Positions 46,064-54,297 of a stretch of DNA of 64,000 nucleotides are shown here, in pieces (positions within the stretch are counted from its first letter, which is position 1; each line of letters begins with the position of its first letter). The translations under genes were made by a program, and so were the position numbers. Below the pieces are notes generated by a model that ran no database searches, was not told the DNA's origin, and saw only the letters and a list, made by a program, of their open reading frames with translations. The DNA is from JBCCGR01 sp039029195 (GTDB lineage Bacteria > Pseudomonadota > Alphaproteobacteria > Rhizobiales > Rhizobiaceae). The stretch covers positions 62,001 to 126,000 of the forward strand of contig JBCCGR010000009.1 of assembly GCA_039029195.1 (NCBI GenBank), written 5' to 3'.

Positions 46064-46764
46064 TGCTGGAAGTGAATGATCTCCACGCCTACTACGGCAA
46101 GAGCCACATCCTTCAAGGCGTCAACCTCACTGTCGGCGAAGGTGAAATCGTCTCCCTGCTTGGTCGAAACGGGGTGGGTCGGTCCACCACCTGCAAGGCG
46201 ATCATGGGCGAGGTGCCGCCCACCGGCTCAGTGAAATTTCGCGGTCAGGAACTCGCTGGCAAGAAGTCCTTCGAAATCGCCATGCAAGGGATCGGCTATG
46301 TGCCGGAAAACCGGGACATCTTTCCCGGCCTCACCACGCGCCAGAACCTGATGCTCGGTCTCAAGCCCGGCCAAAAGGATGGCGACGGTCGCTGGTGCAT
46401 GCAGGACATGTTTGATTTGTTTTCCAACCTCGACGAACGCGCTGATGTGGAAGCATCTGTGCTGTCGGGTGGTGAAAAACAGATGCTCACCATCTGTCGG
46501 ACCCTGATGGGAGACCCGTCGGTCATCATGATTGATGAACCCACAGAAGGGTTGGCCCCAAAGATTGTTCAGCAGGTTGGCGAACTGCTTGAACGCATCG
46601 CAGAACGTGGGGTCTCAATCCTTCTGGTGGAACAAAAACTGACAATCGCGCTGAAAGTCGCCACGCGCGTTTATGTGATGGGCCACGGCCAGATCGTATT
46701 CGAAGGCGCGCCGGAAGAACTTGAAAACAATGCTGAACTGCGCCGCGAGTGGCTGGAAGTATGA
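46063..46764 (+). CDS. livF: branched-chain amino acid ABC transporter ATPase, LivF type, Walker A Lys-to-Arg
   Basis: A 233-residue nucleotide-binding subunit with signature LSGGEKQML, Walker B VIMIDEPTEGLAPKI and switch region LLVEQKLTIAL. The Walker A loop reads LGRNGVGRSTT: the normally invariant lysine is Arg40 (codon cgg). That change usually weakens or abolishes ATP hydrolysis, though the partner LivG has a normal lysine, so the pair may work with one strong and one weak site. The start overlaps livG by one base, and the stop overlaps the following hydrolase gene by ATGA. Confidence 0.93.
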   Translation: MLEVNDLHAYYGKSHILQGVNLTVGEGEIVSLLGRNGVGRSTTCKAIMGEVPPTGSVKFRGQELAGKKSFEIAMQGIGYVPENRDIFPGLTTRQNLMLGLKPGQKDGDGRWCMQDMFDLFSNLDERADVEASVLSGGEKQMLTICRTLMGDPSVIMIDEPTEGLAPKIVQQVGELLERIAERGVSILLVEQKLTIALKVATRVYVMGHGQIVFEGAPEELENNAELRREWLEV

Positions 46765-47987
46765 CTGATATTTCTCCGGCAAGTGATCCGCAGCGCTTGG
46801 GCTTTGATCCCGGACGCCTGTCCCGCATCAACGATTGGATGGATCGCTACGTTTCTGAAGGAAAGTTCCCAGGATCGTCAGTCGTGATCGCCCGCAATGG
46901 CGAAATCGCGCACCAATACTGCACCGGCCTGCGCTCAATCGAACAAAACCTGCCCTATGAAGCCAACACCATTGTTCGCATCTATTCGATGACCAAGATG
47001 GTGACTTCCGTTGGCCTTATGATGTTGATGGAAAAGGGCGACTTTCATCTGGAAGCGCCGGTTAGCCGGTTTTTGCCTGAGTTTGACAACTGCATGGCGC
47101 TGGTGCCCGATGCGACGAGTGTGGACCAGGTTGAACCAGCCCCGGCTCCGACCGTCCATCAATTGCTGACCCACACCAGCGGCCTCACCTACTCCTTCAA
47201 TCCTGGGCTGGTGCCGCAGCTTTATCTCGGCATCAAAGGTGACTTCGGGCCTGATTCTGCAGGGCTTGAAGCCGCGGTTAAACAGATCGCCAAGCTGCCG
47301 CTGGTGTTTCAGCCGGGCAGCCAATGGGAGTATTCCATTGGCATCGACGTGCTGGGTCGCTTGCTTGAAGTCGTCACCGGCAAATCGCTGGATGAATATC
47401 TGCAAGAGGCGATATTCGACCCGCTGGGAATGGTGGACACCGGCTTCGAGGTTCCCAAATCGAAGCTGAACCGCTTCGCGGACTGCTATGAGTATCGGGA
47501 GAACAACCCGCTGACGCCAGTCGATCCGGCCAACAATTCCATATACGAGGAAGGTCGCGTGGCAACCTTTTCTGGTGGCGGCGGCCTTGTTTCAACCCTG
47601 CATGATTATCTGCAGTTCGGCGAGATGATCCGCAAGGGTGGCATCACATCAAAGGGTGAGAGACTGCTGTCTCCGCGCACGCTGGCCTTTATGCGCCGCA
47701 ATCATCTGCCAGGTGATATCGCGTCCATGGGGCCGGACTCCTTTGCCGAAATGCCCATGGAAGGCATGGGCTTTGGCCTCGGTGGCGCGGTAGTATTGCA
47801 GCCCTCCCGCACACGCATGCTCGGCAGCGTGGGCGACTATGGCTGGGGCGGCATGGCCTCCACCTATTTCTGGACTGACCCGGTGGAGGACCTTTCAGTA
47901 GTCTTCTTCACCCAGCTGCGCCCGTCGAGCACCTATCCAAACCGTGTGGAGCTCAAGGCACTTGTCCACGGCGCACTGACGGGATGA
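46761..47987 (+). CDS. serine hydrolase of the beta-lactamase/EstB family
   Basis: A 408-residue protein with the class C beta-lactamase fold. The nucleophile motif is S76-M-T-K79 in RIYSMTKMVTS. A conserved Tyr lies in WEYSIGIDVLGRLLE. FGFGLGG-like and YGWGGMASTYFW sequences near the C-terminus correspond to the third motif of EstB-type esterases. No signal peptide is visible, so it is probably cytoplasmic and more likely an esterase or amidase than a resistance enzyme. ATG 46761 overlaps the livF stop by 4 bp, so its synthesis is tied to the importer, and it may act on the imported compound. Confidence 0.87.
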   Translation: MTDISPASDPQRLGFDPGRLSRINDWMDRYVSEGKFPGSSVVIARNGEIAHQYCTGLRSIEQNLPYEANTIVRIYSMTKMVTSVGLMMLMEKGDFHLEAPVSRFLPEFDNCMALVPDATSVDQVEPAPAPTVHQLLTHTSGLTYSFNPGLVPQLYLGIKGDFGPDSAGLEAAVKQIAKLPLVFQPGSQWEYSIGIDVLGRLLEVVTGKSLDEYLQEAIFDPLGMVDTGFEVPKSKLNRFADCYEYRENNPLTPVDPANNSIYEEGRVATFSGGGGLVSTLHDYLQFGEMIRKGGITSKGERLLSPRTLAFMRRNHLPGDIASMGPDSFAEMPMEGMGFGLGGAVVLQPSRTRMLGSVGDYGWGGMASTYFWTDPVEDLSVVFFTQLRPSSTYPNRVELKALVHGALTG

Positions 47988-48011
47988 TTGAAGCCTCCGA
48001 CGGTTTCTCGA

Positions 48012-48134
48012 TTTCCCTCCCGTTTTCCAAAGGGGAGGGTGGCATGACGAAGTCATCACGGGTGGGGATTGTGGCCACTTTCTCCCCCGCCCGTCGTCTT
48101 ACGACGACACCCTCCCCCGCTGGGGGAGGGAAAC
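48012..48134. repeat. palindromic repeat core, copy 3
   Basis: A core of about 123 bp running from ttccctcccg to gggagggaaac, matching copies 1 and 2 but with the inner hairpin changed to ATGAC-gaa-GTCAT. The right hairpin CGTCGT-ctt-ACGACG is unchanged. The ATCGCAT-type terminal repeats of copies 1 and 2 are absent. It fills the 232-bp gap between the hydrolase and thioesterase genes. Confidence 0.75.
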
Positions 48135-48219
48135 AACATGGCCCGACGTCCACATAAAACCTTCTAACAAATCACCCGCTTACTGGCGGGACACTGAAGC
48201 CGCATTCACCCAGAACGAC

Positions 48220-48660
48220 TCACCCACCAGCCTTAAGCCGGGCTTTCAATTGCGCCAGAACATCGTCGGGTGGAGGCGCAGATGTGCGTTTCTCAAAGTC
48301 AAAAAACACATTCACCGATTCTGATATTACGCAGCACTTGCCATGCTGAAAAATCGCATATTGGCTGTTGAGTGAGCGCGTCCCAACACGCACCAAACGC
48401 GAACCCACGCGGATTTCCGGTTCAAACAGAATTTCGTTCAGAAAGTCGATTGTAACCCGCCCCAGAACCATCCCGCGATGCTGAAAGCTGGTGCCCGCCA
48501 TCGCATCATTCAAGAACCCGATACGGCCAGCTTCCAGATAGGCCGCTACAGCAACATTGTTGATGTGTTGCATGGCATCCTGATCGCTGTAGCGCATGGT
48601 CACGGTGGTCCAGTGAGCATAGTCGTCCGGGTTTGTGGAGATGGGAATCTGTTCAGACAT
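48220..48660 (-). CDS. 4HBT-family acyl-CoA thioesterase
   Basis: A 146-residue hot-dog-fold protein. The catalytic-site segment MRYSDQDAMQHINNVAVAAYLE matches the YbgC/4-hydroxybenzoyl-CoA thioesterase pattern, with the aspartate in S-D-Q-D and the H-x-N pair. GRVTIDFLNEI is the usual second strand. I chose ATG 48660. An in-frame start at 48702 adds 14 residues of poor character. It probably hydrolyses an acyl-CoA in the cytoplasm and reads toward the serine hydrolase. It may share a promoter region with the divergent phosphatase gene. Confidence 0.87.
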   Translation of the reverse strand: MSEQIPISTNPDDYAHWTTVTMRYSDQDAMQHINNVAVAAYLEAGRIGFLNDAMAGTSFQHRGMVLGRVTIDFLNEILFEPEIRVGSRLVRVGTRSLNSQYAIFQHGKCCVISESVNVFFDFEKRTSAPPPDDVLAQLKARLKAGG

Positions 48661-48771
48661 TCGTATTTTTCTCAGACGGGAACTTTCCCGAACCTGTGTC
48701 ATACTTTACAGACCCAGTCAGTGTATTTCTCATAAAATCACTCGAATCAGTTTTCCAACAAAGCCCGCTAT

Positions 48772-49335
48772 ATGTTTGAACACACTTTCTATTTTTTGCG
48801 CCACGGCGAAACCGACTGGAACAAGAATCGCAAGACGCAGGGACAATCGGATTCGCAGCTCAACGACACCGGTCGCAAACAGGCCGCACGCGCTGCGGAA
48901 ATTCTGGAGCAGGAGCCCATTGAGCGCATTGTTTCCAGCCCATTGAGCCGGGTGCGGCACACAGCGGAAGCCGTCGCCCGGTTCCACGATGTGGAGATCG
49001 AATTCGACGATAATCTGAAGGAATGCCATCTGGGAGACATGGAAGGCCAGCCTCACGGTCCGTGGCTTACCCAGTATTGGCAACGGGAGTTCGACCCGCC
49101 CAACGGTGAAACATTCGATCAGTTTTGCGAACGTGTCTGGCCCGCAATGGCTCGCGCTGTTGCCAAAGGCCCCAACACTTTGATCGTCGCCCATGGCGGC
49201 TTGTGGATCGCCGCCCACGAATATGTACGGCTCAATCCGCCACTGTTTCCCATGCCCAATGCCCTGCCGGTTAGGGTCACGCCATCCAAGGGCACGTGGT
49301 CACCAAAAGTGCTGGTTGGTGAGTTCGACACCTAG
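48772..49335 (+). CDS. histidine phosphatase family protein
   Basis: A 187-residue protein of the phosphoglycerate-mutase superfamily. The FLRHGETDWN motif supplies the catalytic histidine (H11) near the N-terminus. IERIVSSPLSRVRHTAE and FDDNLKECHLGDMEG supply the phosphate-pocket arginines and acid, and VAHGGLW holds the second histidine. Such proteins may act on sugar phosphates, cobalamin precursors or other small molecules, and the substrate cannot be told. The gap to the next gene contains an imperfect hairpin, ccggttt/aaaccgg (about 49391-49417). Confidence 0.9.
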   Translation: MFEHTFYFLRHGETDWNKNRKTQGQSDSQLNDTGRKQAARAAEILEQEPIERIVSSPLSRVRHTAEAVARFHDVEIEFDDNLKECHLGDMEGQPHGPWLTQYWQREFDPPNGETFDQFCERVWPAMARAVAKGPNTLIVAHGGLWIAAHEYVRLNPPLFPMPNALPVRVTPSKGTWSPKVLVGEFDT

Positions 49336-49460
49336 TCGCGAACACCGATGCGGGTTTCATCCCACAGAATTTATATTTGACAGCGCCGACCGGTTTTTGA
49401 ACTCTCCCTGCAAACCGGCGCGGTGGAGCGCGCTTTGCAGTGCATTTTTGGGGAGGAAAA

Positions 49461-50981
49461 ATGCTCACTCATCTGGGACAGGTTGCGAGCACCGCAGCGC
49501 AAAAATTCGGCAATAACGAAGCACTGGTCAATGACGGGCGCTCGTTCACGTTCAACCAGCTCAACAAAATGGTGGAGGCAGCGGCCGGTGGCCTCTCCGA
49601 CCTCGGCCTCGCACGCGGTGACGTGGTCACACTCTATGCCGCCAATTCGTGGGAGTGGATTGTCAGCTACTACGCGATTGCAAGGCTTGGCGCGGTGATC
49701 AATCCGGTCAACACCATGCTCACCCCGGATGAAATCGAGTATGTGGTCAAGGATTGTGGCGCAAAGGCCATCATTGCCTCACCGGAAAAAGTCTCCGCCA
49801 TCATGGGCGTCAAGGGCGTGGCCAATGTGAAGGAAATCATCTCCTTTGGCGATGATATTGAAGAAGGCGCAACCGCGTTCAACGCCCTGCTCGAGAGCAA
49901 GAGCGTGGCACCGACGGCGGATGATATCGACCCGGCTTCCCTTTCAACGATTGGCTACACATCCGGCACGACGGGACATCCCAAAGGCGCAATGCAGTCG
50001 CATCAGGCGGTCATCATCAATGGTGCTATGACCAGCCAGATGCACATGCGGACCGCAGATGATGTGGTGGTGAGCGCCCTTCCCTGCCCGCATGTTTATG
50101 CCAATGTGCTGATGAACGGCATGATGCTGTATGGCACCAAATTGGTGCTCCACAAGCTGTTCGATCCCGTCGCGGTGATGGATGACATCGCCGCGCACAA
50201 GGCCACCATCTTCGATGGCGTCCCGACCATGTACATGTTCATGCTCAACAGCCCGGCCTTTGCAGAGGCTGATCTTTCCAGCCTGACGCGCTGTTTTGTG
50301 GGTGGGCAGACCATGCCTGTCGCCACAATGGAGGCCGTGGAGAAAGGTTTCAAAGTACCCCTCATCGAACTGTGGGGCATGACCGAAATTGCCGGTCTGG
50401 GCTCAACCCATCCGCTCTATGGCAAAAACAAGCATGGTTCGATTGGCTGCGCCCTGCCCTACACGGAACTGCGCATTGCTGACAGCGATGACGCCTCCAA
50501 AACAATGCCGCGCGGCGAAGTGGGCGAGCTCATGGTGCGGGGTCCCATCGTCATGCTTGGCTATTACGGCGACGAAGAAAAAACCCGCGAAACCATCGAA
50601 CCCGATGGCTGGCTGCACACCGGTGATCTCGGCACCATGGATGGGGATGGCTGCGTCTTCATTGTGGATCGCAAGAAGGACATGATCCTGACCGGTGGTT
50701 ACAATGTTTATCCGGCTGAGATCGAGCGCGTTCTTGCGGGCCACCCGGATGTTGCCCTTGCCGCCGTGGGCAAACAGCCGGACGAGATGAAGGGCGAAAT
50801 CGCCAAGGCCTATGTGGTGCTGAAAGAAGGCGCAACGGGCGATGTGGATGAGATGATGGGCTTTTGCCGCGAGAAGCTCGCCGCCTACAAATGCCCGCGT
50901 GCCATTCAGTTTGTGCCCGATGTGCCCAAAACCAGCACCGGTAAAATCATGCGCCGGGAGCTTCATACGCTGGATGAATGA
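49461..50981 (+). CDS. acyl-CoA synthetase (AMP-binding, class I adenylate-forming)
   Basis: A 506-residue enzyme that activates a carboxylic acid with ATP and CoA. The phosphate loop is IGYTSGTTGHPKGAMQSHQ. The aromatic/adenine-binding motif is LIELWGMTEIAG. The hinge aspartate lies in WLHTGDLGTMDGDG with DRKKDMILTGGYNVYPAEIE, and the C-terminal catalytic lysine is in KTSTGKIMRREL. ATG 49461 has a strong GGGAGG site. The acid may be a fatty or aromatic acid, and the nearby thioesterase and oxidoreductases suggest catabolism. It converges on the hydroxylase gene. Confidence 0.93.
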   Translation: MLTHLGQVASTAAQKFGNNEALVNDGRSFTFNQLNKMVEAAAGGLSDLGLARGDVVTLYAANSWEWIVSYYAIARLGAVINPVNTMLTPDEIEYVVKDCGAKAIIASPEKVSAIMGVKGVANVKEIISFGDDIEEGATAFNALLESKSVAPTADDIDPASLSTIGYTSGTTGHPKGAMQSHQAVIINGAMTSQMHMRTADDVVVSALPCPHVYANVLMNGMMLYGTKLVLHKLFDPVAVMDDIAAHKATIFDGVPTMYMFMLNSPAFAEADLSSLTRCFVGGQTMPVATMEAVEKGFKVPLIELWGMTEIAGLGSTHPLYGKNKHGSIGCALPYTELRIADSDDASKTMPRGEVGELMVRGPIVMLGYYGDEEKTRETIEPDGWLHTGDLGTMDGDGCVFIVDRKKDMILTGGYNVYPAEIERVLAGHPDVALAAVGKQPDEMKGEIAKAYVVLKEGATGDVDEMMGFCREKLAAYKCPRAIQFVPDVPKTSTGKIMRRELHTLDE

Positions 50982-51013
50982 GCAACCTCGTTGAGGCGCG
51001 CTTTGAACTGAGT

Positions 51014-52036
51014 TCAAGTCTTCCGCATCTGGGCTAACCGCCGTTCTTTCATGCGCTGGTGCGAGACTTCTGTCCCGTCATGGAACGAACCGAACCACTT
51101 GTCCCACGGCATTTCCAGATTGCCATAATTGCACTCGAAATAGCGGTGGTGCATCTGATGATGAAACGTGCCGAGCGCCAGCCTGTTCTTGTCGTTCACC
51201 AACAGGCCTTCAAACCCAGTGTGTGATGTTGCTGCGGTAAGCGCCTGATGTTGCATATGAAAAAGGATGTGCATTGGGTGCGCGGCGACAATCCAGTGGA
51301 TCAGCACTGATGACAAAAACAGCAAGTGCTCAATCGGATGCATGGAGAACCCCGACCAGGGTCCCACATTGGTGTTGCGATGATGCAGGGCATGGGCAAG
51401 TCGGTAAAGCGGTGGCCAATGCAGCCAGCGGTGTATCCAGTAGAAATGGAGCGAAATCCAGACCGGCGTCAGCAAAAACAGCGCGATAAACCAGACCGGG
51501 TTCTGAACCCAAGTGAGCACCGGCGCATAACCATTGGCCATGGCCCAGAACATCAGCACTTCGTAGCCAGTCCAGAAGGTCACGCCGCTGGCGATTGACC
51601 AGAACATATTGTCGGCAACCTGGCTCCTGAACGTGAACGCATTGGCTTCGGTGGCCATGTCCCGGCTGTCATATTTCAGATTTTGCCGTTGTTTCTTCCA
51701 CGTGTGGAAATAGAGATGGAGGCCACCGGCTACCACAAAAATCAGGACCAGATTGCGGACATAAATTTCCAGCACCCAATCGAAAGCAAGCACCTTTGCT
51801 TCTTCGAGGGAGGGCTGAAACCACAACCAGCAACAGACAGAAACCATCACGAGAATAGAGTTTTCGGCAATGGCAAGCCATCGCGCCTGCACCCAGCGGA
51901 GCATGTGCCCAACATCAGGCGGCCAGGAAAAGAACGGCGAGACGGCAATCGGAACCGGTGGCTTATAGTGCCATTGTCGCTCAAACGCGGACTTTTTCGC
52001 CCCGCCCTGTTCGTTGTCTTGGGTGATGTCCGACAT
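51014..52036 (-). CDS. sterol desaturase/fatty acid hydroxylase family membrane protein
   Basis: A 340-residue protein with four or five membrane helices and the di-iron histidine clusters of the FA_hydroxylase family: H-x3-H (FYWIHRWLHW), H-x2-H-H (AHALHHRN), H-x3-H in MHPIEH, and H-H-x2-H-H (FHHQMHHRY). It would hydroxylate or desaturate a lipid at the membrane. The substrate is unknown. Its start lies 23 bp after the stop of the oxidoreductase gene on the same strand, so the two are probably co-transcribed. Confidence 0.9.
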   Translation of the reverse strand: MSDITQDNEQGGAKKSAFERQWHYKPPVPIAVSPFFSWPPDVGHMLRWVQARWLAIAENSILVMVSVCCWLWFQPSLEEAKVLAFDWVLEIYVRNLVLIFVVAGGLHLYFHTWKKQRQNLKYDSRDMATEANAFTFRSQVADNMFWSIASGVTFWTGYEVLMFWAMANGYAPVLTWVQNPVWFIALFLLTPVWISLHFYWIHRWLHWPPLYRLAHALHHRNTNVGPWSGFSMHPIEHLLFLSSVLIHWIVAAHPMHILFHMQHQALTAATSHTGFEGLLVNDKNRLALGTFHHQMHHRYFECNYGNLEMPWDKWFGSFHDGTEVSHQRMKERRLAQMRKT

Positions 52037-52059
52037 GAAACTGTTCGGTCCCTTTTATC

Positions 52060-53103
52060 CTACCCCGCGACGCGCACGAGCTGCTTTCCGAAATTGCGCC
52101 CCTCCAGCAGGTCGATAAACGCCTGAGGCGCAGTTGCAAGTCCATCTGAAATGCTTTCTCGATATTTGACTTTGCCCTCGGCAATCAGCCCGCCCACTTC
52201 GCGCACAAAGTCCGGGAACCGGTCGTAATGGTCAGTGATAATGTAGCCGCGCACATTGATGCGATTGACGAGAATCGTGCGCCATACGAGTGGCAGCAGG
52301 TTCTGCCCCTCTCCCGCGCCAGCGCCCAATCCGCCGGAATTGTACCAGGAGATCATGCCGCAAAGAGGAATGCGGCCATGAACGTTCATGAGCGGCACCA
52401 CAGCTTCCAGCGTCTTGCCACCCACATTTTCGAAGTAGATATCAACGCCTTTCGGGCACGCGTCAATTATCGCTTTGCGCAGGGATCGCGCGTCATCGTG
52501 AGCACGATGGTCAATGCAGGCGTCGAACCCGAGTTCGTCGACAGCATAGGCGCACTTGTCCGCGCCACCGGCGACGCCCACGACCCGCAAACCTCGAGCT
52601 TTCCCAAGCTGCCCGACAAGCGAGCCTACCGCGCCGGTGGCAGCGGAAACCACAAGCGTTTCCCCTTCTTTCGGCGTTCCATGATCAATCAGCCCCACAT
52701 AGGCTGTGATGCCTGGCATGCCGAGCACCCCCAGCGCTGTCGACACTGGTGCGACGTTCGGATCAAGCTTGCGCACCATCGTGCCATCGGAGACCGCATG
52801 GCTTTGCCAGCCGAGCCTTGATTCCACCACATCACCGACCGCAAATTTTGGATGGTTGGACACCACGATCTCAGCCACTGTCCCACCTTCCATGGGATCA
52901 CCAATCCCCACAGGATCAGCATAGGATTTCGCGTCGTCCATGCGCCCGCGCATATAGGGATCAAGCGAAAGCCAAAGGGTTTTGGCCAAAAACTCGCCCT
53001 CTCCCGGCTCCGGGATGTCGAACTGCTCGTGTCTGAAGTCCGATAGTTTCGGCAGCCCCTGTGGACGTGCTGCCAGCACGATGCGTTCGCCTTGATCACT
53101 CAT
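52060..53103 (-). CDS. NADP-dependent medium-chain oxidoreductase (zinc-free, PTGR/CurA-like)
   Basis: A 347-residue MDR-superfamily enzyme that lacks zinc ligands. GILGVLGMPGITAYVGL-like sequence lies mid-protein. The cofactor loop is VVSAATGAVGSLVGQLGKARG, and IYFENVGGKTLEAVV is characteristic of prostaglandin/leukotriene reductases and CurA. It probably reduces an alpha,beta-unsaturated ketone or aldehyde with NADPH. ATG 53103 follows GAAGG. An in-frame start at 53142 is less likely. It lies upstream of the fatty-acid-hydroxylase-type gene and is divergent from an SDR gene across 88 bp. Confidence 0.92.
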   Translation of the reverse strand: MSDQGERIVLAARPQGLPKLSDFRHEQFDIPEPGEGEFLAKTLWLSLDPYMRGRMDDAKSYADPVGIGDPMEGGTVAEIVVSNHPKFAVGDVVESRLGWQSHAVSDGTMVRKLDPNVAPVSTALGVLGMPGITAYVGLIDHGTPKEGETLVVSAATGAVGSLVGQLGKARGLRVVGVAGGADKCAYAVDELGFDACIDHRAHDDARSLRKAIIDACPKGVDIYFENVGGKTLEAVVPLMNVHGRIPLCGMISWYNSGGLGAGAGEGQNLLPLVWRTILVNRINVRGYIITDHYDRFPDFVREVGGLIAEGKVKYRESISDGLATAPQAFIDLLEGRNFGKQLVRVAG

Positions 53104-53191
53104 AACCTTCACCCGATTTTTTCGTTGCGCCAACAATTGCATTCGAAACCAAGCTTGCTACGTTTTCGATCAAGGTGAAAGGGAGGAATTG

Positions 53192-53929
53192 ATGAGCGAA
53201 AGCAAAGGGGCTTGTCTGGTCATCGGAGCCGGAGACGATACGGGTGGTGCGGTTGCGAAGGCCTTCGCACGGGAGGGTTACGAATCCTGTCTCGTGCGCC
53301 GCCCGCGCCATGCCGACAAGCTGGAAACCGCCGCGGAAGAGATCAGAAGCGCTGGCCACCTTGCCCACCCCTGCCCCTGCGATGCCCGTGATGAGCAATC
53401 CGTCATCGATCTCGTTGATCGCATTGAGACGACCATCGCGCCGATTGAGGTGCTTGTGTTCAACATTGGCGCTAACGTGCGGTTTGAGGTGACTGACACC
53501 ACGGAACGGGTCTTCCGAAAGGTGTGGGAGATGGCCTGCTACTCGGGCTTCCTGTGTGGTCGCGAAGTGGCAAAACGCATGGTGCCGCGCGGGCGGGGCA
53601 CCATGATTTTCACCGGAGCCACGGCAAGCGTGCGGGGCGCAGCCGGATTTTCAGCTTTTGCCAGCGCCAAACACGGCCTTCGCGCGCTGAGCCAGTCAAT
53701 GGCAAGGGAATTGGGTCCCAAAAACATTCACGTCGCCCACACGATCATCGACGGCGCGATTGATTCAAATTTCATTCGCGACAATTTCGATGATGCCGAC
53801 GAGCGCCGCGAGAAGGACCTCATCCTGTCACCAACCGCAATTGCGGAAAACTATGTGTGGATCCACAATCAGCCGCGGTCCGCCTGGACGTGGGAGATGG
53901 ATTTGCGACCCTGGGCTGAGAATTGGTGA
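53192..53929 (+). CDS. SDR-family oxidoreductase-like protein with Tyr-to-Phe at the active site
   Basis: A 245-residue Rossmann protein. The cofactor loop is CLVIGAGDDTGGAVAKAF rather than a textbook T-G-x3-G-x-G. N-I-G-A follows at about 91-94, and TGATAS near 141-146 takes the place of the catalytic serine. The usual Y-x-x-x-K is F156-A-S-A-K160, so the proton-donating tyrosine is absent. Related SDR proteins with F-A-S-A-K exist, so this looks like a subgroup feature rather than a sequencing error. Either the reaction differs or the protein binds without reducing. ATG 53192 has GGGAGG upstream. Confidence 0.85.
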   Translation: MSESKGACLVIGAGDDTGGAVAKAFAREGYESCLVRRPRHADKLETAAEEIRSAGHLAHPCPCDARDEQSVIDLVDRIETTIAPIEVLVFNIGANVRFEVTDTTERVFRKVWEMACYSGFLCGREVAKRMVPRGRGTMIFTGATASVRGAAGFSAFASAKHGLRALSQSMARELGPKNIHVAHTIIDGAIDSNFIRDNFDDADERREKDLILSPTAIAENYVWIHNQPRSAWTWEMDLRPWAENW

Positions 53930-54047
53930 GGACAGTGTGGAGAATTGGTGAGTTTAGGCGATAAAGGAGTAGGCGTCTGATGTTGCTCACTCGCTTGCAT
54001 GGCGGCAAATTCAGTCGCGCAATTCGACTCGAACGCCTGATCCTTTG

Positions 54048-54170
54048 TTTCCCTCCCCCAGCGGGGGAGGGTGTCGGCGAAAGCTGACGGGTGGGGGAGA
54101 AATCTGTCACAATCCCCACCCGACATGACTTCGTCATGCCACCCTCCCCTTTTAAAAAAGGGGAGGGAAA
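54048..54170. repeat. palindromic repeat core, copy 4, inverted
   Basis: The same family as the copies near 9.8, 32.2 and 48.0 kb, but in the opposite orientation, from tttccctccccca to ggggagggaaa. Its hairpins are ATGAC-ttc-GTCAT (copy-3 type) and a modified GTCGGC-gaa-AGCTGAC arm. The rest of the 368-bp gap (53930-54297) shows only a partial repeat of gagaattggtgag (overlapping the SDR stop and near 53939-53951) and no gene. Confidence 0.75.
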
Positions 54171-54297
54171 TCGAGAGTCCGGCAGCGATTACCAATCAGT
54201 GGAAAGCACAACACCAAAGTTTCAAGAAATGTGGACGCAACCAGGCTAAGTCCTTGTCAACTTCAAACTCATCAACGAAACCCAGTACGAGAACAAT

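Noticed and set aside
49383..49421. Imperfect hairpin (ccggttt/aaaccgg) before the acyl-CoA synthetase gene as terminator or riboswitch
   Set aside because: A 15-nt loop, no T-tract and no known motif; mentioned only as sequence context.
9749..54170. Repeated GC-rich units considered as a CRISPR array
   Set aside because: The four copies are 6-23 kb apart, about 120 bp long and palindromic, with no regular spacers or cas genes.
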